Assembly (NCBI GenBank): GCA_938038825.1
Contig: CALHST010000150.1
Location: 1-33,616 of the forward strand
DNA length: 33,616 nt
Reading direction: 5' to 3'
DNA from: an uncultured Paracoccaceae bacterium
GTDB lineage: Bacteria > Pseudomonadota > Alphaproteobacteria > Rhodobacterales > Rhodobacteraceae
This document shows positions 15,259 through 22,514 of this stretch, piece by piece. A model generated the notes under the pieces. That model searched no databases and had not been told where the DNA came from. It saw nothing but the letters and a program-made list of their open reading frames with translations. How positions within the stretch are numbered: position 1 is the stretch's first letter; every line of letters begins with the position of its first letter. The position numbers and the translations under genes were made by a program.

Positions 15259-17172
15259 ATGGCTAAAGTCATTGGTATTGACCTTGGTACCACCAACTCC
15301 TGTATCGCTATTATGGATGGCTCCCAGCCACGCGTAATTGAAAACGCTGAAGGCGCGCGGACAACACCGTCTATTGTTGCTTTCACCGAAAACGAACGCC
15401 TTGTTGGCCAGCCTGCAAAACGCCAGGCCGTGACCAACCCAGATAACACCGTGTTTGGTGTAAAACGTCTGATTGGCCGTCGGGACGATGATCCCAACTT
15501 GCAAAAAGACAAAAAAAACCTGCCGTTCACAGTGATTGATGGTGGAAACGGCGACGCATGGGTGGAAGCCCGTGGAGAAAAGTATTCGCCTTCCCAAATC
15601 TCTGCGTTCATCTTGGGCAAAATGAAAGAGACAGCGGAAAGCTATCTCGGCGAAGACGTGACGCAAGCTGTGATCACCGTTCCCGCATATTTCAATGACG
15701 CGCAACGCCAGGCAACCAAAGACGCCGGCAAAATTGCTGGCCTTGAAGTTCTGCGGATCATCAACGAACCAACAGCTGCGGCGCTGGCCTATGGATTGGA
15801 CAAAGAAACATCCCAAACCATCGCTGTCTATGACCTTGGCGGCGGTACGTTCGATGTGACCATCCTTGAAATCGACGACGGCCTGTTCGAAGTGAAGTCC
15901 ACCAATGGGGATACGTTCCTGGGTGGTGAAGATTTCGACATGCGCATCGTGAACTACCTTGCGGACCAGTTCAAAAAGGAAAACGGCGTCGATCTGACCA
16001 AAGACAAGATGGCATTACAGCGCCTGAAAGAGGCCGCCGAAAAAGCCAAGATCGAACTTTCCAGCGCAAACCAGACCGAGATCAACCAACCGTTTATCTC
16101 GATGGACCCCAACGGCGGCCAGCCTTTGCACATGGTCATGAAATTGACCCGTGCCAAGCTGGAACAGCTGGTTGGTGATCTGATCAAAGCGTCTATGAAA
16201 CCATGCGCCGCTGCGTTGAAAGACGCGGGCATTTCGGCAAGCGAAATCGACGAAGTTGTTTTGGTTGGCGGGATGACCCGTATGCCAAAAGTGGTCGAAG
16301 AAGTGACCAAGTTCTTCGGGAAAGAGCCGCATAAAGGTGTGAACCCAGACGAAGTTGTGGCCATGGGTGCTGCAATTCAAGCTGGCGTTCTGCAAGGCGA
16401 TGTCAAAGACGTTGTTCTTTTGGACGTCACGCCATTGTCATTGGGTATCGAAACCTTGGGCGGCGTGTTCACACGCTTGATCGACCGCAACACGACAATC
16501 CCAACAAAGAAAAGCCAAGTCTTTTCGACAGCCGAAGACAACCAGAACGCGGTGACCATCCGGGTGTTCCAAGGCGAACGGGAAATGGCGGCGGACAACA
16601 AAATGTTGGGGGCTTTCAACCTTGAAAACATCCCGCCATCTCCGCGCGGTATGCCCCAGATCGAAGTGACCTTTGACATCGACGCAAACGGCATTGTGTC
16701 CGTTGGCGCCATGGATAAAGGCACCGGGAAAGAGCAAAAGATCACCATCCAAGCATCCGGTGGTCTGTCTGACTCTGATATTGACCAAATGGTGAAAGAC
16801 GCGGAAGACAACGCCGAGGCGGATAAAGAACGCCGCGAAAGTGTCGAATCCCGCAACCAAGCAGAAAGCTTGATCCATTCAACCGAAAAGTCTGTGGAAG
16901 AACACGGCGACAAAGTGGATCCGTCCACCATCGAAGTAATCGAACTGTCGATTGCTGCGTTGAAAGACGATTTGGAAAACGAAGACACACCGTCTGAGAA
17001 GATCAAATCTGGTATCCAAAACGTCACCGAAGCAGCCATGAAACTGGGCGAGGCGATCTACAAATCCTCGCAAGAAGAGGCTGGTGAAGAACCATCTGCA
17101 GCAGATGCAGGTCCTGGTGACGATGATATCGTAGATGCCGAGTTCGAAGATCTGGACGGCGACAAGCGCTGA
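15259..17172 (+). CDS. dnaK: Molecular chaperone DnaK (Hsp70)
   Basis: ATP-driven cytosolic chaperone working with DnaJ and GrpE on unfolded proteins; in alphaproteobacteria it also tunes RpoH activity. The 637-residue sequence is full length. The ATPase domain opens VIGIDLGTTNSCIAI and carries VITVPAYFND, the IINEPTAAALAYG and VYDLGGGTFDVTILE phosphate loops, and VVLVGGMTRMP. The DVTPLSLGIETLGGVFT linker region leads to the substrate-binding domain, and the acidic tail ends in the typical DDDIVDAEFEDLD. ATG 15259 follows GAGGGA. It is driven by the RpoH promoter upstream and followed after 84 bases by dnaJ. Confidence 0.98.
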   Translation: MAKVIGIDLGTTNSCIAIMDGSQPRVIENAEGARTTPSIVAFTENERLVGQPAKRQAVTNPDNTVFGVKRLIGRRDDDPNLQKDKKNLPFTVIDGGNGDAWVEARGEKYSPSQISAFILGKMKETAESYLGEDVTQAVITVPAYFNDAQRQATKDAGKIAGLEVLRIINEPTAAALAYGLDKETSQTIAVYDLGGGTFDVTILEIDDGLFEVKSTNGDTFLGGEDFDMRIVNYLADQFKKENGVDLTKDKMALQRLKEAAEKAKIELSSANQTEINQPFISMDPNGGQPLHMVMKLTRAKLEQLVGDLIKASMKPCAAALKDAGISASEIDEVVLVGGMTRMPKVVEEVTKFFGKEPHKGVNPDEVVAMGAAIQAGVLQGDVKDVVLLDVTPLSLGIETLGGVFTRLIDRNTTIPTKKSQVFSTAEDNQNAVTIRVFQGEREMAADNKMLGAFNLENIPPSPRGMPQIEVTFDIDANGIVSVGAMDKGTGKEQKITIQASGGLSDSDIDQMVKDAEDNAEADKERRESVESRNQAESLIHSTEKSVEEHGDKVDPSTIEVIELSIAALKDDLENEDTPSEKIKSGIQNVTEAAMKLGEAIYKSSQEEAGEEPSAADAGPGDDDIVDAEFEDLDGDKR

Positions 17173-17256
17173 TTGGCGGCTTGCTGCCTCGTGGAACCTA
17201 TCAGGGGCTGGTCTACATGGCTGGCCCTTTGACGTTCCGGAAAAGGGGAAAAACCC

Positions 17257-18423
17257 ATGTCCAAACGTGACTATTACGAAACGCTAGGGGTGTCTCAGGG
17301 CGCCACAGCGGATGAAATCAAGAAAGGCTTTCGCAAGAAGGCCAAAGAACTGCACCCTGACCGCAACGCGGATAATCCCAACGCGGAAGCGCAGTTCAAA
17401 GAAGCCAACGAAGCGTATGACGTCCTGAAAGACGCTGAAAAGAAGGCCGCATATGACCGTTATGGTCACGCGGCGTTCGAAGGCGGCACCGGGGCCAGTG
17501 CCGGGCGCGGCGGCAATCCCTTTGGGGGTGGCGGCCAGGGTGACTTTGGCTCTGCCTTCTCAGACGTTTTTGACGATCTGTTCGGCGACTTCATGGGTGG
17601 CCAACGCGGTGGCGGCGGCCGCAACCGGGCTTCGCGCGGGTCTGACTTGCGCTATAATCTGCAGATTGATTTGGAAGACGCTTTCAAAGGCATGTCCAAA
17701 ACGATCCAGGTTCCAGCTTCTGTCACATGTGACAGCTGTACCGGATCCGGCGCAGAAGGCGGCGCAGAGCCAACCTCTTGCCCGACATGTTCGGGAATGG
17801 GCAAGGTCCGTGCGCAACAAGGGTTCTTCACCGTTGAACGCACTTGCCCTACTTGTTCTGGAATGGGGCAAATCATCAGCAATCCGTGCAAATCCTGCCG
17901 GGGTGCTGGGCGCATCGAACGTGATCGTTCCCTGTCTGTGAACATCCCACCCGGCGTCGAAACTGGCACTCGGATTCGGCTTTCCGGCGAAGGGGAAGCG
18001 GGACTGCGGGGCGGACCGTCCGGCGATTTGTACATCTTTGTTGAAGTTGCTGCGCACGAGCTGTTTGAACGCGATGGCAACAACTTGTACTGCCGTGTCC
18101 CTGTATCCATGGCTTCGGCCGCGATGGGCGGGTCAATCGAAGTGCCTACAATTGACGGCGGTCGTGGCCGTGTTCAGATCCCGGCGGGCTCTCAATCCGG
18201 TCGCCAAATGCGTCTGCGTAGCAAAGGGATGCCTGCACTGCGAGGCGGCGCCGCTGGCGATATGTTCATCGAACTTGCCGTGGAGACACCCGTCAATCTC
18301 ACTGCGCGACAAAAAGAATTGTTGAAAGAGTTCGAGGAAATCTCGGCCCAAAACAACAACAACCCGGAAAGCTCCAGCTTCTTTTCCTCGGTAAAGAGCT
18401 TTTGGGATTCGATGAAAGGCTAA
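17257..18423 (+). CDS. dnaJ: Chaperone protein DnaJ (Hsp40)
   Basis: Co-chaperone that delivers substrates to DnaK and stimulates its ATPase. The 388-residue class I DnaJ has a J domain (1-70) with HPD at 33-35 and a Gly/Phe-rich linker (about 77-125). Four CXXCXGXG zinc motifs follow: CDSCTGSG, CPTCSGMG, CPTCSGMG and CKSCRGAG (roughly 155-220). Two C-terminal beta-sandwich domains complete it. The ATG at 17257 is preceded by AAGGGG. It is probably co-transcribed with dnaK. Confidence 0.98.
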   Translation: MSKRDYYETLGVSQGATADEIKKGFRKKAKELHPDRNADNPNAEAQFKEANEAYDVLKDAEKKAAYDRYGHAAFEGGTGASAGRGGNPFGGGGQGDFGSAFSDVFDDLFGDFMGGQRGGGGRNRASRGSDLRYNLQIDLEDAFKGMSKTIQVPASVTCDSCTGSGAEGGAEPTSCPTCSGMGKVRAQQGFFTVERTCPTCSGMGQIISNPCKSCRGAGRIERDRSLSVNIPPGVETGTRIRLSGEGEAGLRGGPSGDLYIFVEVAAHELFERDGNNLYCRVPVSMASAAMGGSIEVPTIDGGRGRVQIPAGSQSGRQMRLRSKGMPALRGGAAGDMFIELAVETPVNLTARQKELLKEFEEISAQNNNNPESSSFFSSVKSFWDSMKG

Positions 18424-18455
18424 ACCAGCCGCGCAAAATCGTGTAAGATTCGGGC

Positions 18456-19019
18456 ATGTCAAAAGAGATGCCCGAACACCCCTTTCCGGCAATTGCAGAG
18501 TCTGCAACTGTAAGGCTGAGACGCCTGCGTCCCACAGATCGCATACGATTCCAAGCTTACCGCAAACATCCTAGTGTCACCCAGTTTCAATCTTGGCCAG
18601 ACATGTCCAAGGTGGAAATGGACGGGTTCTTGTGGGCAATGTCCCAGTTAGAGACCCCTTTGCAACCCGGGAAATGGACACAAATCGCAATCGCGAGACC
18701 CGGGCCCGATACGCTGGTGGGTGATATGGGTTGGCATCTTTCGGACAGCATGTCCGAAGTAGAGCTGGGCGTCACAATTGATCCCATGCACCAACGAAAA
18801 GGTTATGCAGAGGCTGCGATGCGGATGGCCATGGCTGTTGTATTTTCCCGACCACAGGTCAACGCGGTGATTTGCGGAGCCGACCCGCGCAATACCGCGT
18901 CCTTGTCCCTGATCCGCAAAATTGGATTCACATTTACGCATCTTGACCCATCACCCATGGAAGAAGGCATCTTGGACGAGATGTTCGCAATGACCCGCAC
19001 GACGTTTGACGCACATTAA
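18456..19019 (+). CDS. GNAT family N-acetyltransferase (RimJ/RimL-like)
   Basis: Predicted acetyl-CoA-dependent N-acetyltransferase of 187 residues. The N-terminal TVRLRRLRPTDRIRFQAYRK segment and the acetyl-CoA loop MHQRKGYAEAAMRMAMAVVF, followed by CGADPRNTASLSLIRKIGF, are the pattern of the RimJ/RimL-type Acetyltransf_3 group. Such enzymes acetylate ribosomal proteins, amino acids or small molecules, and the substrate cannot be deduced here. It starts 33 bases after dnaJ and ends 35 bases before radC, so it may be transcribed with either. A second ATG seven codons in (18477) is a possible alternative start. Confidence 0.85.
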   Translation: MSKEMPEHPFPAIAESATVRLRRLRPTDRIRFQAYRKHPSVTQFQSWPDMSKVEMDGFLWAMSQLETPLQPGKWTQIAIARPGPDTLVGDMGWHLSDSMSEVELGVTIDPMHQRKGYAEAAMRMAMAVVFSRPQVNAVICGADPRNTASLSLIRKIGFTFTHLDPSPMEEGILDEMFAMTRTTFDAH

Positions 19020-19054
19020 CCAAACGGTAACTCTGATCCGTCCATTATTTGGAG

Positions 19055-19804
19055 ATGGAGCGGCAGATTGATCTCTTTGCAAAACCCGGCTTTGACGAAG
19101 CCACACCAAAGCGCGTGCCATCCGGCAAAGTACCGTCATATATCGCGGATCATAGGGCACGATTACGCAATCGGTTTGAAGAAGGCGGCGCTCAAGCGAT
19201 GCCAGACTATGAGCTGCTGGAACTCGTCCTTTTTCGCGCGATCCCTCGGCAAGATGTAAAACCACTCGCACGCAGATTGATGGATCAGTTTGGTGACTTC
19301 AATCGAGTACTCTCTGCTCCGATTGAGCGGCTTAAGGACGTTCACGGTGTCGGTAAGTCGGTCGTGTTGGAACTGAAGATTGTCGAGGCCGCAGCACAGC
19401 GCATGGCACGATCCAAAGTATTGAACAAACACGCCTTATCCAGTTGGGACGCACTGCTGGATTACTGTCACACGTCCATGGCCCATCTTCCAACCGAACA
19501 ATTCCGCGTGCTGTTTCTTGATCGTAAAAACTTCCTGATCGCGGATGAAGAACAAGCCAAAGGCACGGTTGATCATGTGCCTGTCTATCCACGAGAGGTC
19601 GCCAAGCGCGCATTGGAACTAAACGCGTCTGCCATCATTTTGGTGCACAATCATCCATCCGGGGATGCGACGCCGTCTCAGGCGGATATCGACATGACGG
19701 CGCAGATTGAACAGGCCTGCATCGCACTTGGCATTACATTGCACGATCACTTGGTTATTGGAAAATCACAAGAAGTCAGTTTTCGTGCGCATGGTCTGCT
19801 TTAA
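19055..19804 (+). CDS. radC: RadC family protein (JAB1/MPN+ metalloprotein)
   Basis: RadC/DUF2466 protein of about 249 residues. Despite its name, its role in DNA repair is not established. The N-terminal half has a helix-hairpin-helix-like segment (VHGVGKSVVLELKIVEAAAQ). The C-terminal half has the MPN+ zinc site HNHPSGDATPSQAD, giving the two His and Asp ligands, with a preceding catalytic-type Glu region. ATG 19055 lies directly after GGAG with too little spacing, and a TTG two codons earlier (19049) is an alternative, so the exact start is unsure. The stop overlaps that of the convergent PBP-OmpA gene by four bases. Confidence 0.92.
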   Translation: MERQIDLFAKPGFDEATPKRVPSGKVPSYIADHRARLRNRFEEGGAQAMPDYELLELVLFRAIPRQDVKPLARRLMDQFGDFNRVLSAPIERLKDVHGVGKSVVLELKIVEAAAQRMARSKVLNKHALSSWDALLDYCHTSMAHLPTEQFRVLFLDRKNFLIADEEQAKGTVDHVPVYPREVAKRALELNASAIILVHNHPSGDATPSQADIDMTAQIEQACIALGITLHDHLVIGKSQEVSFRAHGLL

Positions 19805-21360
19805 CGCAACCAAACCTCGACCCGGCGATTGGTTTGCCGCCCCCAGGAACTGTCATCACAAGCCATCGGCATTGCCTCGCCAAACGAATCCACAGTCAAC
19901 GTCACCCGTTCCAGATCTGCTGTTTCTGCCGCTGAAACAACCGCACGTCGGACGGCTTCTGCGCGACGCAGCGCAATCTTCTGGTTTGCCTCTGCAGCAC
20001 CATCGCCGTCACTAAATCCGGCAAACAACAACTGCCGCGCGTCATATTGGCCGCGCTCTAAAGCACGGGCCAGTTGCTGTGCATTTGAACGGGACTGCGC
20101 GTCAAGTCGGACCGAGCCTGCCTCGAACCGGAAGGAGGTTGTCAAACGACGCATCGGTGCAAACGTATTGATCATACGCTGCAAGTCTTCCAACTGAATT
20201 TCAGAGCCCGCCGACACTATAGCGTTCGCGAATCGCTGTCCTTGAGCATCAATGACAATTTCCTCAGGAGTTTGGTCCACGAACCCGGCCCGCCTGATGA
20301 CCTGCTGCGCGGCCGGGGTTCTGAGAAACCGCAAGAATTCTTGCCCAATTTTCGGCAATCGCCGCGCGGGCAGATAAAGAAACATGGGAGATGTTAGAGG
20401 ATAGTCTTCGGTTTTGATGTTGCGCCGATTGGCATTCAAATCGAAGCCACACGCGCTGGTTAGTGCCAGCACCTGCGTATTTCCGGTTTCCGCATAACTC
20501 GCAATTCCAAGCGCAAAGGGGTCCGCTTCGATGGCACCTGCAAGATCCAAGGAAATGCGGTGAAAGGTGACATTTTCCGCCATATCGAGCTCGGCAGGGG
20601 TTAACAGGCGATCTTCGACGGATTGCCCAAGCCCTGTCCGCTTGTCCGGAAGATGCAGCGCAATCGGCGCATCCGGTCCACCCAAAGCCGACCAGTTTGT
20701 AATGCGGCCAGCGAAGGCAAGTGCCAAATCCTGTGGGCTGATTGAACGAACCGGGTTTCCAGGCGCGACAATCGGGACAATCGCATCCAGCGCTATAACT
20801 CGGCTGCGATTTGGGCCAGAAAGATCGCCCATACCCGCTTCTCTTGCGAGATCCCTTTCTTCTTTGCGGATTTCCCGCATGGACAGAACGATGTCTGCCT
20901 CGTTTGCCAGCAAGTCCGCAAAGCCTTCATCTGTCGTTGATGGCGAAAAAGAAAAAACTGCTAAAGGTTTGCCGTCCGTACTTTGCAGCAGCTCCACATC
21001 AAATCCGAAATCGCCCAGCCGGTCGCTTCGCAGACCATACCCATTGCGATTGGCAAAAGCTTCCAGAAGCGCAGGCATCATAACGTCGCCCATGGCAGCA
21101 GCGCCGGACAGTCGTAGTTCCGCAACAAAATCAATAAGATCCGGGCAACCAGGCCCATCACATGTTACACCCGAACCATCAACTGTCAGCTCGCCATAAA
21201 TAGTTTCAACACGATAGAATTCGCCGTCAAATCCCAGCAAGTTGCCAGCAATTGTTACCCCACCATCGCGTGAGGTCAGCGTAACGTCCTGAGATGTCGC
21301 GCTGGTGGCCAGACCACCAACGAGTAGTGCGGCGAAAACCGCCGCACAGTGCTTTTTCAT
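19801..21360 (-). CDS. Periplasmic-binding (PstS-like) and OmpA domain fusion protein
   Basis: A secreted three-part protein of 519 residues. A signal peptide (MKKHCAAVFAALLVGGLATSATSQ) is followed by a short beta-rich region with two closely spaced Cys (TCDGPGCPD). A phosphate-binding-protein-like domain spans about residues 75-345 (LSGAAAMGDVMMPALLEAFA, a VIALDAIVPIVAPGNPV strand and ISPQDLALAFAGRITNWSAL, all typical of PstS). The C-terminal OmpA-like peptidoglycan-binding domain (about 390-519) has LLFAGFSDGDGAAEANQKIALRRAEAVR and ends RQTNRRVEVWLR. The fusion suggests a ligand-sensing protein tethered to the cell wall; ligand and function are unknown. No phosphate transporter genes are nearby. 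Confidence 0.82.
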   Translation of the reverse strand: MKKHCAAVFAALLVGGLATSATSQDVTLTSRDGGVTIAGNLLGFDGEFYRVETIYGELTVDGSGVTCDGPGCPDLIDFVAELRLSGAAAMGDVMMPALLEAFANRNGYGLRSDRLGDFGFDVELLQSTDGKPLAVFSFSPSTTDEGFADLLANEADIVLSMREIRKEERDLAREAGMGDLSGPNRSRVIALDAIVPIVAPGNPVRSISPQDLALAFAGRITNWSALGGPDAPIALHLPDKRTGLGQSVEDRLLTPAELDMAENVTFHRISLDLAGAIEADPFALGIASYAETGNTQVLALTSACGFDLNANRRNIKTEDYPLTSPMFLYLPARRLPKIGQEFLRFLRTPAAQQVIRRAGFVDQTPEEIVIDAQGQRFANAIVSAGSEIQLEDLQRMINTFAPMRRLTTSFRFEAGSVRLDAQSRSNAQQLARALERGQYDARQLLFAGFSDGDGAAEANQKIALRRAEAVRRAVVSAAETADLERVTLTVDSFGEAMPMACDDSSWGRQTNRRVEVWLR

Positions 21361-21379
21361 GTGAGCCCCCGTCGCGTCG

Positions 21380-22408
21380 TTACTTAGTCGCGACTTTCAG
21401 GTCTTCGAAGACATTATTCAACACAAGATACTCACCAATCGAGTCGCAAGTGGGTATTTCCAGCGTTAAGTTCTGCGTTCGTAGTTCGGAAACTCCATCC
21501 CATTCCAACGTCTGAGCTTCGACTGAAGAACCACAATTGTCTTGATTTATGACCGCTTCGACACTCAGATCAATCTGGCCAAGACTGTCAGAAAACCGTG
21601 TAGGTACGCTGTAGACTTGAGCCAAATGAGGTGCTTTGGCTGACCGGTGCCCCAAGGATGTGAGCACACCGCCTTCACCGTTGGCCGTGCCAGATAATGA
21701 CGCGTTTGCACCGTGCCACACATGTCCATTTTCGCTGTTTTCAGCGTCGAATTCACGTGCATGCAGTTCGAATCCTGCGCGTCCACGCCATTGAAGAACA
21801 ACGCGCTTATAATCTTCAATGTCATCCACCATGGTGGTTGCCAGCGTCCCTTTGCCATCTTGGAACGCAAAGATAAACAAAGCGGTCTTAGACAAAGCAG
21901 GGACTGTCACTGACATTGAACCGTCAGAGCCTGTATCCCCGGTAAACAGCATACCATTGTGATGTACCGTCACCTGTTCATTCGGGCGACAGTTCGCATG
22001 CAAGTCCAACTGAACGAATGCAGCCTCGCGTGGCAAAGCTTCGGCGCGGATTTTACATTCCGCGCTTTTTGCAATCACCTCTGCAAGATCCGGCCCCGTG
22101 GCAGATACCGACAATGTCTTAGCGACAGTCGAGACCGGATTCATACTCACAACTCCCGCCGCAACTGCAACCGGTTGAGTGCTGGCCGGTAAGGCAGATG
22201 TTAACGTGATGTCATGAACATCCATAAGGTCTTCGTAGAGGGAGCCCATGTCCTCGTTTATTGGGCCTTCTGTGGGTTTCAGCAGATTCTTTTGTGCTGA
22301 TATTCCATAGCGTTGCGATGCAGTATCTGTGCTCTGCATTGCAAACCCTATACATAGTGCGCAGACCAGCGTTCCCACCGCTGTGCCTACCTCCTTGGCT
22401 CGTGACAT
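21380..22408 (-). CDS. Membrane-anchored periplasmic protein of unknown function beside secA
   Basis: I cannot assign a function. From ATG 22408 the protein has 342 residues: a short basic start (MSRAKEV), one hydrophobic segment at about 8-24 that is either an uncleaved anchor or a poor signal peptide, then a long Ser/Thr- and Asp-rich region with beta-strand character. Several Cys are spaced through it (AECKIRAE, HANCRPNE, QDNCGSS, IPTCDSI) and could form periplasmic disulfides. ATG 22408 has GGGAG seven bases upstream; ATG 22435 would add nine residues but has no ribosome site. It lies between the PBP-OmpA fusion and secA on the same strand. I recall roseobacter homologues labelled translocase, probably only from this position. 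Confidence 0.7.
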   Translation of the reverse strand: MSRAKEVGTAVGTLVCALCIGFAMQSTDTASQRYGISAQKNLLKPTEGPINEDMGSLYEDLMDVHDITLTSALPASTQPVAVAAGVVSMNPVSTVAKTLSVSATGPDLAEVIAKSAECKIRAEALPREAAFVQLDLHANCRPNEQVTVHHNGMLFTGDTGSDGSMSVTVPALSKTALFIFAFQDGKGTLATTMVDDIEDYKRVVLQWRGRAGFELHAREFDAENSENGHVWHGANASLSGTANGEGGVLTSLGHRSAKAPHLAQVYSVPTRFSDSLGQIDLSVEAVINQDNCGSSVEAQTLEWDGVSELRTQNLTLEIPTCDSIGEYLVLNNVFEDLKVATK

Positions 22409-22514
22409 ACCGCCACTCCCATTTTTCCGTGCCATCCGTTAACTATTTGTTCATAAGAACAGGGCGCAACTATGACAGGCAATGGGTGTGAATGAGGCGG
22501 CGGTGTGACGTGCC

